A stretch of DNA of 64,000 nucleotides from an uncultured Myxococcales bacterium (GTDB taxonomy: Bacteria > Myxococcota_A > UBA9042): assembly GCA_903840165.1 (NCBI GenBank), contig CAIMEY010000030.1, forward strand, positions 124,001-188,000, given 5' to 3'. The notes under the pieces are model-generated. The model was not told the DNA's origin. It was given only the letters and a program-made list of their open reading frames with translations, and ran no database searches. Below, one piece after another: positions 28,901-36,459 of the stretch. A program made the translations under genes and the position numbers. Every line of letters starts with the position of its first letter. The first letter of the stretch is position 1.

Positions 28901-29627
28901 AGACCTGGGCTCAGGCGTGCAAATTGCCAGCCATGACCTGGAGATCCGTGGCGCCGGCAACATCTTGGGCGACGAGCAGTCCGGGCACATTACGGAGATT
29001 GGCTACGACCTCTACGTCAAGCTGCTGGAAGAAGCAGTGCGCGAGCTGCGCGGCGAAGCCCTGGGCGCGCCGGTGGATCCGGAGATCAAGTCGACCGTCT
29101 CGGCCTATCTACCAGACAAGTATATTCCAGACGCAAACCAACGACTTATGGCCTATAAGCGGCTGGCGGGCGTGCGCGACGACCAAGAGCTCGACCTCGC
29201 CATTCGCCAGTTGATCGACCGCTATGGCCAACTGCCGCTGGCCGCCCAGGCCCTGGTGGAGACCCTGGAGATCCGCGTCCTGGCTCTGCAACTGGGCCTA
29301 GCGAAAGTGGAACAGGGCACAGTGGCCATGGCGCTGACCTTGCATGAGCACGGCAAGCTCTTGCCAGAGCACCTGCTGCCCCTCATCAATGCCCGCGGAT
29401 CGCTTTGGAAATTGTCGCCGGACATGGTGCTGACCCTGGCTTTCTCGCGCCAAGAACAGGACGCCCCCCTGCTAGCGGTCCAGCAACGCCTGCGCGAGCT
29501 CGTTCGCATGGTGCGCGACCCGTCCAGCGTCGTGCTCGATGTGACGCCCGAAGAGCCGGCCCAGCCAGCGCTGGCCTATGAGCCGAGAAACACGGGGCGC
29601 AGGCGGGTGCTGTCGGCGCGTAGATAG
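25941..29627 (+). CDS. mfd: Transcription-repair coupling factor Mfd
   Basis: Helicase-like translocase of 1228 residues that removes RNA polymerase stalled at DNA lesions and recruits UvrA. Parts in order: N-terminal UvrB-homology region (PYEGSDVSPYREASPLRAV), RNA polymerase interaction domain around 520-590 (DYIVHIDHGIGRYVGLQRLQ), RecG-like translocase with Walker A GDVGYGKTEVAVRAA, DEEH box (IDEEHRFGVSHKEQ), SATPIPRTLQLA, IESGLDIPNANTMFIERAD, and QLRGRVGRSSVRAYCYL. The C-terminal TRCF domain ends with an Arg-rich tail. The length matches the family. It begins 96 bp after tgt. An unknown-function operon begins 303 bp downstream. Confidence 0.97.
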   Translation: MTLPAQPRRFDFEGLLLSLEHRAPLTVLATAEAGVVPFVLAAVRNRLDRPLVIVVPGDQRLQHVVEGLSAFEVEQWPGLPAVLPYEGSDVSPYREASPLRAVVQRRLAAAYRLNIGLGVAAVVCTAEALLHKTLGTHVLDQGTAMCTQGSNLDLVELVEMLLHSGYEKVPVVEDPGTFALRGDGIDVWSALYDRPVRIDMRGDDVHSIRLFDAESQATDLDDSGFLLDFIAPPAREIILRPQDLAQAQARFTDLADRLDVGNMELRAIVDEIRQGHVIPGMEALLPALVQERQTLLELLPHEGRAAPVVVLDNPDACLQALDAAYAVHVAAHAEARLRGRLVYPPEELLAAPEVVRQSLERHCCLYVRPFAILEEGKRTATFQLDVGSNREVAQELRDARGRDEGLRPLVQRIRTARRLQQLVVIAAHSEGGRQRLQAILRHYGVGVEVHQGPLKPSDIAELRVRKGLDTLLVLGGSGEGFHIEALHLLVVDEDEIFGQKTVRPERVRKRQGGHRFIRDIAELNEGDYIVHIDHGIGRYVGLQRLQVGGAEQDFLLCVYKDDQRLYVPVTNLERVQKYASAEVQDGDHAPQLDRLGHDRWQKAKRKARKAVAEVAQELVRLYAERQARPGHAFSPPDEMYREWEASFAWEETEDQQRAIDEVLLDLQLPRPTDRLVCGDVGYGKTEVAVRAAVKVALDGKQVAVLVPTTVLCEQHRLTFSERCQGLPISVSSLSRFRSPAEQKEVLERMRTGDVDIIVGTHRLLSKDIQWKDLGLLIIDEEHRFGVSHKEQIKKWKSSVDCIVLSATPIPRTLQLATLGLRDLSLINTPPENRKSVRTVVCRGADDVLVEAMEREFARGGQCFYVCNRIARLLELAEHLPTLVAGCKPIVAHGQMDEGDLEDAMLAFMRRDANVLLSTTIIESGLDIPNANTMFIERADTFGLAQLYQLRGRVGRSSVRAYCYLMVPERERMTADGLRRIAVLERFSDLGSGVQIASHDLEIRGAGNILGDEQSGHITEIGYDLYVKLLEEAVRELRGEALGAPVDPEIKSTVSAYLPDKYIPDANQRLMAYKRLAGVRDDQELDLAIRQLIDRYGQLPLAAQALVETLEIRVLALQLGLAKVEQGTVAMALTLHEHGKLLPEHLLPLINARGSLWKLSPDMVLTLAFSRQEQDAPLLAVQQRLRELVRMVRDPSSVVLDVTPEEPAQPALAYEPRNTGRRRVLSARR

Positions 29628-29843
29628 GTGCTGGCGCGGTGGTTCAGCCGATGCCCGGCGGCCAACCCAATTTGCATGTCGTTTGCTTGCGAACTGCTGC
29701 AATAGCAAGTAACGAATTGGATTTCTTGCGGTCTTGCAACTTGGCCTGCGACGGCGGTGCCGTCCGTGCAGTTCGGTTGCCGAGCGCGTTTCATTCAGAT
29801 GACTGCGCCCCAATTACATGATAACTAAGCACATAATTACTGC

Positions 29844-29872
29844 TTGACAGTTGCCCGGGCAAGGCGTAGGTT
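29844..29872 (+). promoter_or_regulatory. Sigma-70-like promoter candidate for the 29.9-36.2 kb operon
   Basis: A perfect -35 hexamer TTGACA (29844-29849), a 17-bp spacer and TAGGTT (29867-29872, three of six -10 positions). The predicted start would lie within the triple repeat that follows, leaving a leader of about 50 nt before the first gene. Confidence 0.5.
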
Positions 29873-29875
29873 TTC

Positions 29876-29905
29876 CCAGCGGGCCCCAGCGGGCCCCAGC
29901 GGGCC
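29876..29905. repeat. Three perfect tandem 10-bp repeats with GGGCCC palindromes
   Basis: The unit CCAGCGGGCC occurs three times in direct succession, generating three GGGCCC palindromes spaced 10 bp, one helical turn. It begins four bases after the candidate -10 element and ends 25 bp before the first start codon, so it would cover the transcription start and leader. Confidence 0.85.
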
Positions 29906-29930
29906 CTCGGCTTTCTCGTGAGGCTCGGCC

Positions 29931-31076
29931 ATGACCACGACCTTTGACACGTTGCTCCTTTCCCTGGCGGACAACCAGAAACCGGCCCTACCGGGCAGCA
30001 ACTCGCTTCAATTCGACCAGTTATCACTAAGTTTGCTGGACCAGTACTTCCAAGGCAAACCGCTGGACGTGCCGTCCTTCGACTCGACCAACACCAAGGA
30101 TTTTTCGGGTCCTTCGGGCTTGAAATTCAAGACGCCCCAGTGGATGCCGTTGGCCTTGGGCATCCTGCCGCATCCTGTGCTGCCGCCGGACGACCGGCCA
30201 TGCATTTGGGCAACCCGTGAACTGGTGTTCAGCAATAGTCCGCAGCCGGTTGCTGCCGTCGGCTCGCAATCAGATCCGGAAAGCCTCTTGTTTTTGCCAG
30301 GTTACGATCGGCTCACAGTCGGCACGCATTTTTTCATCGGTGCATCGCCAGAGTTCCGCGGCCTTTCCTTGCCGACACCGCCAACCGGCCTCAATGACGC
30401 TGGAATAGGCTTTGGTCAGTCCAGCAGTGCTTTTCGCTACGCGGGCGGCTTCATCGGTGCCGAATGGCAGATCGCCAGCGGTCTGATCGTGCATCCAAAG
30501 TCTGGCGAGTCAGATTGCAAGGTCATGGCGCAGGGAAGTCTGTTGATCACTTCGAAATTCGTGCCGCAGACCCAGCTCGACTTTTCGCCACCTAGTTTTG
30601 CGGACTCGCAGGTCGCGAACTCGGTGGATCCAAAGAAGCCAAGTCCGCCGCGTTTCTGGTCGGTGGAAGCCGCAGAAGCTGTTTCTTTTCAGTTTGGTGC
30701 TGGCGGTGGTGGTTTGTCGATCTTGGCCAATAAGGACACGCTGTCGACCGATCCCCAGCCAACCGGCAACATCCGGTTTGGAATTCACCCGGGCGGCACG
30801 ATGGGCGGTGGCCTGTTTAGCCAGTGGTATTCTTTGCTTGTCGCCGTCGGAACCGGAAACGCGCCAGCCGTCAGTTTTGCTGCGGACCGCTTCGAGTGCG
30901 ATGGGCTAATCGACGTCGCCGCCGCCGGCGCGTCGTTGCAATTACCGATCTATGCAGATGAAAATGCGGTCAAAGGCGACTCAGGGCTCGCCCAATTTGG
31001 GCTGGCGCTCGTGACATCTGGTGCCAAGCTCGCCCTATGCAATGGCCAGTCGTCGAAATTCGTACCGTTGAGCTAG
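29931..31076 (+). CDS. Uncharacterised protein, first gene of unknown operon
   Basis: Protein of 381 residues that I do not recognise. It has no signal peptide or membrane helix. The sequence is rich in Pro, Gly, Ser and Phe with short alternating hydrophobic stretches, consistent with a mainly beta structure. Notable segments are PHPVLPPDDRPCIWATREL, the Gly-rich FQFGAGGGGLSILAN and IHPGGTMGGGLFSQWY. Only three cysteines are visible. ATG at 29931 has GAGG seven bases upstream. It is the first of six genes on the plus strand, under a candidate promoter and a triple 10-bp repeat. The next gene, a small coiled-coil protein, begins 37 bp downstream. Possible roles such as structural or surface-assembly protein are speculation. 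Confidence 0.75.
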   Translation: MTTTFDTLLLSLADNQKPALPGSNSLQFDQLSLSLLDQYFQGKPLDVPSFDSTNTKDFSGPSGLKFKTPQWMPLALGILPHPVLPPDDRPCIWATRELVFSNSPQPVAAVGSQSDPESLLFLPGYDRLTVGTHFFIGASPEFRGLSLPTPPTGLNDAGIGFGQSSSAFRYAGGFIGAEWQIASGLIVHPKSGESDCKVMAQGSLLITSKFVPQTQLDFSPPSFADSQVANSVDPKKPSPPRFWSVEAAEAVSFQFGAGGGGLSILANKDTLSTDPQPTGNIRFGIHPGGTMGGGLFSQWYSLLVAVGTGNAPAVSFAADRFECDGLIDVAAAGASLQLPIYADENAVKGDSGLAQFGLALVTSGAKLALCNGQSSKFVPLS

Positions 31077-31113
31077 GCTGGATAAGGATAGGCACAAGTC
31101 GGAGAGCGATAGC

Positions 31114-31371
31114 ATGGAAACTTCGAAAGAAATCAGCGCGGCGACATGGCAAGCCCTCGAACCGGACGAATACGTGGCGCTGCGTAGTTGCGCGTCGGCG
31201 CGAGAAAACCTGCTGTTGCGTCAACGAATTCAGGATCTTGAGGAGCAGCAGATCCACCTGAAACTGAGCCACCGACTCCAGGCTCCAGACGGTGCCATTG
31301 AGATCGATTTGGTCGGCGGGCGGGCCCGGGCGGTTGCGCCCGGCAACGCGCAACGGGGATCCAAACAATGA
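31114..31371 (+). CDS. Small coiled-coil protein of unknown function
   Basis: Protein of 85 residues, not recognised. Residues about 25-50 (SARENLLLRQRIQDLEEQQI) have heptad-like spacing of Leu and Ile and probably form a short coiled coil. The tail is basic and Gly-rich (VGGRARAVAPGNAQRG). No signal peptide or membrane segment. ATG at 31114 follows GGAGAG. Its stop overlaps the next gene start by four bases (ATGA), which indicates translational coupling and argues that this small frame is genuine. Such small coiled-coil proteins often act as adaptors for a larger partner, here possibly the 340-aa protein encoded next; that is inference. Confidence 0.65.
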   Translation: METSKEISAATWQALEPDEYVALRSCASARENLLLRQRIQDLEEQQIHLKLSHRLQAPDGAIEIDLVGGRARAVAPGNAQRGSKQ

Positions 31372-32390
31372 CCGTTGCCTATCAAACTACGCCCATTTCG
31401 ATTCGAGGTAGTGTACTTGTGCCAAGTCAGGTCGCCGCGTGGAAGGATCCTGGCCGTTCAGCGATCGCCGCTGGTACGCTGGATTATGCGACCGGTGTTC
31501 AGGGCGGGGGCCGGGAACTGCACATCCAAAGCGGCGGCCGTTCCTTGATTTTTGTCGGCGCCTCGCAACTGGAGCTTGGGGCACTGCCGGACAAAAAACT
31601 TGTATTTTCATGGCGCTATGGCAACGATTCGCCGACAGACAATCTGTTTCAGGCACCGCTGGCCATCGATGGCATGGGCAATTGGCATTTGCGCGGACCA
31701 CTTATTTTGAATGACTTGAGCGGGTTGCCGGACGCGCCCTCGCCGTCCAACCAAGTGGTCAGCGCGCATCCGATCGTTTTTGCAGCCGGTGCCGATTGGT
31801 CCGAAGCTGCCATAGTCGCGGGCATTAGTCCGCCGGGCGTGCCAGGCGGTGCATTTGGCGTGACGCTTTCCGCTGCCGCTGGCGTCAATTTCGATGTCCT
31901 TGGCGCACCGCCGGTGGAAACGACGGCGACAGACAGCCTAAACGTTCATGAAACCTTTTCGTTTCGGACTGGCGCGGCGAATACGCCTTTGTTCGCGTCG
32001 GTGAATGCCGAATTCAACGACACGACGGCGTATTCGTCTACCATGATTCTCGTGAAGGAGCCGAACTACGAGCAGGGAGGTGCCATCCAACAAGTTTGGC
32101 AGCAAAGTGGTAAAATGGTCATCGCGTCAGGTATTTTGATGCCCACGCTTGGCCTTGTCGCCGCGCCGATCCACGCGCCGATGGGCGATCCCAAAGACAC
32201 CAAGACGCCGGAGGAACGCATCAAAGCGTTGGCGATTCCGCTGGATGGCCAGGCGGTGTTGGCCACGGTTACGGCCAAGACCGATTTGGCAATCACGTAT
32301 CCGGCAACGGCCACGCTTGCGCCGGGCACATGGCTGCTCAAGGTGAAGGACGGAACCAGCTATAAGTTGTATAAACAAGAGTTTACCTAG
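31368..32390 (+). CDS. Uncharacterised beta-rich protein
   Basis: Protein of 340 residues without signal peptide, membrane helix or known motif. Composition is rich in Gly, Ala, Pro, Thr and Val, with repeated short strand-turn patterns such as GGGRELHIQSGGRSLIFVG and the mid-region AAGADWSEAAIVAGISPPG. The C-terminal 60 residues (ILMPTLGLVAAPIHAPMG, then AVLATVTAKTDLAITYPA and PGTWLLKVKDGTSYKLY) look like a small immunoglobulin-like or jelly-roll module. No cysteine was found. The start overlaps the preceding stop (ATGA) and a lipoprotein gene begins 9 bp downstream. It shares overall style, though not clear alignment, with the first and fifth genes of the operon. Confidence 0.72.
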   Translation: MTVAYQTTPISIRGSVLVPSQVAAWKDPGRSAIAAGTLDYATGVQGGGRELHIQSGGRSLIFVGASQLELGALPDKKLVFSWRYGNDSPTDNLFQAPLAIDGMGNWHLRGPLILNDLSGLPDAPSPSNQVVSAHPIVFAAGADWSEAAIVAGISPPGVPGGAFGVTLSAAAGVNFDVLGAPPVETTATDSLNVHETFSFRTGAANTPLFASVNAEFNDTTAYSSTMILVKEPNYEQGGAIQQVWQQSGKMVIASGILMPTLGLVAAPIHAPMGDPKDTKTPEERIKALAIPLDGQAVLATVTAKTDLAITYPATATLAPGTWLLKVKDGTSYKLYKQEFT

Positions 32391-32399
32391 GAACAGGGC

Positions 32400-33911
32400 A
32401 TGTCGACGACAGCGCTTTACCTGCTCACGATTGTCACCGCTGGGTGCGTCGGCGGACCTGCGCCGTCTCCGAAGTTGGACGCGGGAGACGCCGGCGGTTC
32501 GGTAGATATCGTTGAAACTAAAGACCGCGCGCCGCCTGATAGTGGCCTGGGAATTGATGAGGCCGCGACCGATTCGGCGAGTCCGCAGGTTGCTGACGAC
32601 GAGGTCGAAAAGTATCGTCTGCGCGTAACCCTCGGTAAAAGCCTCACTTTTGCACACTCCTACTTGCCTCAAAGTGCATACGGCGATCCGAGCATGTTCG
32701 CCGAGATCCCGCAAATTCGCTCGTTCGCGGTCAACGGCGGCAGATTTGCCGTCTTGGTGAATCACAGGATTTCGGTCGATGGCCCAGCGAAACATCCGGT
32801 CGAGCACGTTTGGTTCGCAGCAGTCGACCTAGCGACGGGTGCAACTCTCGCTGACATGCAGTCGGTGGCAGTCTACAACGCCTGCGAGAGCGCATCCTTC
32901 GATTCCTGTTTCTTTTTTGACTGTGTTGCACTGCGCGCCCAGACAGAGCCGATTACCGGATTGCTGCCAGTAATCCAAAGTTCAATTGGGCCGAGCGAAC
33001 TTGTGCTCAATTCAAGTATTGGCGAAAGTGCACTGGAGCTAACATCGGAATCCAGGGGACTCAAGTACCCGCCGGGCACAGCAGTTGACCCGCAACTGGG
33101 CGTAGACGCTGGCCTAGGCGACCTGAGCGCAATCAAGCAGGGGTATTGGTTCGGCGTCTCCGGTTGTAACTGGGTACCAGGCTACGGTTTCGTCGTGCGG
33201 AACCCGAATTTCGGTGCGTTCGGCTTCGTTCGCATTCCGCTACAGGGCGACGATTCGTTCGAAAAAATTGTCCCAGATCCTGTTCACCTCGACCAGCAGT
33301 TGCACATCCCGTTGCCTGCGTTGGACTTGGCGATCGGGGCTGCGGACTTTCCGCGATGGGGGCCCAACAAGAATTATAATGATGTCGACGAGTACGCGAC
33401 GTCTGGGATCGGCGATGGCGTGATCTGGCGCGGATTGAGCCCACTGCCCGCTGCCATTTTTGCGGAAGATGGCAGTTTGCAAAGACATTTTGGCCTGCGT
33501 CTGCGCCCTGCGCAGCATTCCCTTGAGGTTGTCGACTTTGAAACGGGCTTTCCAGGTAGCGCAGACGTCCACAACGTGGGCCGGGACGCGACTGCCGGAA
33601 CGGATCTGCGTGTCACGTTGGGCGGGTTCACGGGTCCCGGCGGCAAGAAATTCCTGCTCGACTGGCGCACAAACCAAATCAGTATTCGTGACTTGGATGA
33701 TGGTCATGCGATCGCGTCGGCACCGGCACTAGTCTACGGCGACTGGGAGATCAAGGCGGCCGCTTGCGATGCAGCGGACGATGGCGCCCTGTGTTTGGTT
33801 GAATTGGCCGAAACCAAGACGCCGCCAAATACTGTGTATGACCTATGGTGGTTGCCGCCGACCCGCCTGTTGGTCCTCCATCTTGATCTCGATGCAACGG
33901 AGCCCCTATGA
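32400..33911 (+). CDS. Uncharacterised lipoprotein with Asp-rich linker
   Basis: Predicted lipoprotein of 503 residues. The N-terminus has a short signal with lipobox TAGC at residues 13-16, then an Asp/Gly/Ala/Ser linker of about 55 residues typical of this organism's surface lipoproteins. The mature part is beta-rich and has several cysteines (CESASFDSCFFFDC, CNWVPGYGF, CDAADDGALCLVEL), implying disulfides outside the cytoplasm. No family is recognised. AGGAACAGGG precedes the ATG at 32400. The next gene starts in a four-base ATGA overlap. It is the only member of the first four operon products with an export signal, which suggests a surface anchor for the others; that is inference. Confidence 0.75.
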   Translation: MSTTALYLLTIVTAGCVGGPAPSPKLDAGDAGGSVDIVETKDRAPPDSGLGIDEAATDSASPQVADDEVEKYRLRVTLGKSLTFAHSYLPQSAYGDPSMFAEIPQIRSFAVNGGRFAVLVNHRISVDGPAKHPVEHVWFAAVDLATGATLADMQSVAVYNACESASFDSCFFFDCVALRAQTEPITGLLPVIQSSIGPSELVLNSSIGESALELTSESRGLKYPPGTAVDPQLGVDAGLGDLSAIKQGYWFGVSGCNWVPGYGFVVRNPNFGAFGFVRIPLQGDDSFEKIVPDPVHLDQQLHIPLPALDLAIGAADFPRWGPNKNYNDVDEYATSGIGDGVIWRGLSPLPAAIFAEDGSLQRHFGLRLRPAQHSLEVVDFETGFPGSADVHNVGRDATAGTDLRVTLGGFTGPGGKKFLLDWRTNQISIRDLDDGHAIASAPALVYGDWEIKAAACDAADDGALCLVELAETKTPPNTVYDLWWLPPTRLLVLHLDLDATEPL

Positions 33912-34681
33912 GTACACCCTTTGATTTTAGTCAGTTGCCGCTGAGCGAACCGACGATCGGAGCACTGAACGCCCCGGGCAGCCCGCAAGCTGTCGCTGCT
34001 ATCCTCGCCGTGACACCCATGGCTAGTCCGGCGGGCTCGGCGTTCCCCGGCAATGTGCTCATTGGCGCGGCGAAGGGCCTTGACTTTGTGGCCGGTGCGG
34101 CAGCTACTCCAGGCGGGGAAGGCAACCAGTACATCGAATTCCGCGACGACGGCTCGTATCCGCAGACCAGTACGGCGCTTCAGGTCAGCAGCGACGCGTC
34201 TGGCCGCGGCAGCGCCGAAATCCGCGTCAACAAGCTCGTTTTCGTCCGCAACCCTTACACCGAGCAATTTGGCATTGGTCAAGGGCAAGCCGATTGGATG
34301 GCCAGCCCGACCTGTCGCTTGTTCGCTGCGAACGCTAACTTGAAGCTTGCCGTGGACAACAGCCCGAGCGGCCGGGCTGGAATCCTGAGCTTTCAAGGCA
34401 CTCGGGGCATGGGGTTTTCCGCGACCGGATCCGGGACAATCGAATTCAACCCTTGGCCGCAGAAGTATTCGACACCGCCATTGATTTTTGGAACCGACGG
34501 CAAGCGATCCGACCAAACCCTATCCACTTCCGGATACGCTGACTTTTCATGGCGATGCTGGCAGTACATCTGGAGGCACCATTGTTCTGGACTGCCCTGG
34601 CTATCAAGCAGACGGTTATACGCCAGCCAAGAAGCAAGAACTTCAACTTCAAGTGCTGAATCCAGGGATTTTGCTGCGTAA
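33908..34681 (+). CDS. Uncharacterised protein, upstream part of a frameshifted gene
   Basis: The frame encodes 257 residues, but only about the first 192 look like natural protein; after 34490 the composition collapses (Trp, Cys and His clusters) and the frame ends early. The convincing part begins FDFSQLPLSEPTIGALNAPG and includes a Gly-rich beta-type region (ATGSGTIEFNPW). Removing one base at the T run 34485-34489 joins it to the downstream frame ending at 34856, giving about 315 residues. The start overlaps the previous stop (ATGA) and has CGGAG upstream. No signal peptide or known family. Either a real one-base insertion, a sequencing error in a homopolymer, or programmed slippage could explain the break. 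Confidence 0.65.
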   Translation: MSTPFDFSQLPLSEPTIGALNAPGSPQAVAAILAVTPMASPAGSAFPGNVLIGAAKGLDFVAGAAATPGGEGNQYIEFRDDGSYPQTSTALQVSSDASGRGSAEIRVNKLVFVRNPYTEQFGIGQGQADWMASPTCRLFAANANLKLAVDNSPSGRAGILSFQGTRGMGFSATGSGTIEFNPWPQKYSTPPLIFGTDGKRSDQTLSTSGYADFSWRCWQYIWRHHCSGLPWLSSRRLYASQEARTSTSSAESRDFAA

Positions 34682-34856
34682 AGTCGTAACGTCGACCCTC
34701 CCGCATTCGGAAATCCAGCCGATAGGAACGCTGGTGGCGATCAAATACACCGGCAGTACTGGCCCCGGTCCCTTTGTTGGCTTGGCCGTAAAGACGGGCT
34801 CTGGGATCACTGATTGGAAATACTTGGCTTTTGACCTTGTCGGTACCCTGACCTGA
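34488..34856 (+). CDS. Downstream part of the frameshifted gene at 33908
   Basis: This frame opens at 34485, right after an in-frame TGA, and has no ribosome site; the first possible start is TTG at 34488 inside the T run. It encodes a natural-looking C-terminus with LPDTLTFHGDAGSTSGGTIV and AVKTGSGITDWKYLAFDLVG. It is in the +1 frame relative to the upstream part, so deleting one T restores a continuous protein. I therefore regard it as the C-terminal 122 residues of the same gene rather than an independent one. A lipoprotein gene starts 15 bp downstream. Confidence 0.55.
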   Translation: MEPTASDPTKPYPLPDTLTFHGDAGSTSGGTIVLDCPGYQADGYTPAKKQELQLQVLNPGILLRKVVTSTLPHSEIQPIGTLVAIKYTGSTGPGPFVGLAVKTGSGITDWKYLAFDLVGTLT

Positions 34857-34871
34857 GCGCGAGGCAAACAG

Positions 34872-36176
34872 ATGTGGCGTAGATTGATGCCCTTGGCGCT
34901 ACTGCTGGCCTGTACACGCGTGCAGCCTGGCGCAGTTCCAGCGCCGATTGCGCCCGGCCCGCCAGCCAAGGCAAGTGCGCCCGCGGTAGGTGTTGTCAAA
35001 AGCCGTTTGGAAAAAGCCAGTCCGCTCGATTCCGCGCCAACCTTGATCGCGCTGCCGCAGCCAAGTACCGAATGCGGCCAACCCTTGCAAGCCCTGATCG
35101 CCGGTCGCGGGCATCGCTACTTGTTCTGGCAAGCTTGGGCCCGCGACAGCCGCATCGACACCGGCTTCATGTTGCCCGATTCGCCAACCGCCACGGGCCT
35201 TTGGCATGTCGCCAGCGCGGCGGAGACCATCGAACCGATCCGCATGTACGCAGGCGTCCCGAAGGCGGGCGAGGCGAGCTGCGGCGGCACGGCGACAAAG
35301 CTAGCCGATCGGTTGACGTCGCAGAATTCTCTCAATCCACTCGTAAAACCATTTGAATATAAAGGTAAAGATGTCGCCTACGGCACGTTGACGTTGCTCA
35401 ACAGTCCGCCCGCCTGGTCCAGCCACGTCACGCCGATCATGGGCATGTACTCCTATGCGCGCGCGATGCCCTATGCCCATGCTTTGACGCTCTATTCGGC
35501 GACGGACGACATGCTCCTGCAGCCGATCATGGGCTGGTCGCCCCCATTTGACGGCAAGCACCCAGAGTTGGAGCCACGCGCTGTAACTTCGGATCATGAC
35601 GGGAGAATTGTCATTCTCGATCGCGGCGATCGGCTGACCTGGGTTGGGCATCTGGGCAGCACGCCGCCACAGACGTTGATGTTGACCGACGTGAAAGGAC
35701 AGCCGCTTGCGCCCGAAGATCATTTAGAAAAGTTCGCTTGGGGCAGCAATGGCAAAGTGCTAGCGACCAACCGGCAAGGCGTGTATCGCATCGACCGCAA
35801 GTCCGGCAAGGTCGAGAAAGTCCAAGCATTCCCGGCAGCACCCGTTGCTGAGCTACAACCAGGCGGTATTGGCCCCTGTTGCGATGTCGTCTATCTCTAC
35901 GATATGGTCGCCGCGCGTGGTGTATTCCTAGTCAATCCCGCGGGTTTACCCCAGGTCCAAGTGCTCGATGACGTCGATCTGCATCTGCGCGCTACCTGGT
36001 CGCCGCAACTGCCAGACGGCACGCCGATTCTGGCAATTCGTCAGATGCAAGCTGCATTTTCAACAGGTTGGCTATGGTTTGTCGCGCAAACTGCCGAGAA
36101 GCCCGACTATGCTGCCCGCGTCTTGGTGTACCGGTATCCGTTGCCAATGACGGCGTTCGGCGGCATGGAGCTTTAG
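34872..36176 (+). CDS. Uncharacterised lipoprotein, last gene of unknown operon
   Basis: Predicted lipoprotein of 434 residues. The signal is short (MWRRLMPLALLLAC) with lipobox LLAC at residues 11-14, followed by a Pro/Ala linker. The mature part contains strand-turn repeats with DHDGRIVILDRGDRLTWVG, LEKFAWGSNGKVLATNRQG and VYRIDRKSGKVEKVQ, which look like blades of a beta-propeller. Cys residues occur in pairs (CGGTA, GPCCDVVYLYD). GAGG lies seven bases before the ATG at 34872. It closes the operon: the 283-bp gap downstream carries a separate promoter for rpsA. No family is recognised; a ligand- or partner-binding surface propeller is a reasonable guess. Confidence 0.75.
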   Translation: MWRRLMPLALLLACTRVQPGAVPAPIAPGPPAKASAPAVGVVKSRLEKASPLDSAPTLIALPQPSTECGQPLQALIAGRGHRYLFWQAWARDSRIDTGFMLPDSPTATGLWHVASAAETIEPIRMYAGVPKAGEASCGGTATKLADRLTSQNSLNPLVKPFEYKGKDVAYGTLTLLNSPPAWSSHVTPIMGMYSYARAMPYAHALTLYSATDDMLLQPIMGWSPPFDGKHPELEPRAVTSDHDGRIVILDRGDRLTWVGHLGSTPPQTLMLTDVKGQPLAPEDHLEKFAWGSNGKVLATNRQGVYRIDRKSGKVEKVQAFPAAPVAELQPGGIGPCCDVVYLYDMVAARGVFLVNPAGLPQVQVLDDVDLHLRATWSPQLPDGTPILAIRQMQAAFSTGWLWFVAQTAEKPDYAARVLVYRYPLPMTAFGGMEL

Positions 36177-36314
36177 AATTCCGGCCCAATACTGCATGCA
36201 CTTTGCCAAATCAATCCTCGCGCCTACTTTGGCTGTTGGACGGATGCGCCGCACCGAGGCCGCCAACCCCCAGGAACGATCGGCTTTTCTCCGCCATCCC
36301 GGCCTCTCTTGCCG

Positions 36315-36343
36315 TTGACGGCGCAGGCGAAGAACCGTACACT
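36315..36343 (+). promoter_or_regulatory. Promoter candidate for rpsA
   Basis: TTGACG (36315-36320, five of six matches), a 17-bp spacer and TACACT (36338-36343, four of six). It lies about 115 bp upstream of the rpsA start, leaving a leader of about 110 nt, which would allow leader-based control; no conserved leader structure was identified. Confidence 0.6.
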
Positions 36344-36459
36344 CTTGCGCCCCTGGCAACAGGGATAGCACGGGTCCATAAAATCTGAACAACTTCAACG
36401 CTTTCACTGCATGTCGCAGCGTCGGCGTGTGGACCCGCGGCAACACAAGGATCATCAAC

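Larger units (their letters stand above)
29628..29930. other. Intergenic region between mfd and the unknown operon
   Basis: A 303-bp gap, locally AT-rich between 29790 and 29845. It holds the promoter candidate at 29844-29872 and three perfect 10-bp repeats at 29876-29905. No clear terminator for mfd was found; short complementary arms (CTTGC and GCAAG near 29685-29708) are too weak to call. Confidence 0.5.
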
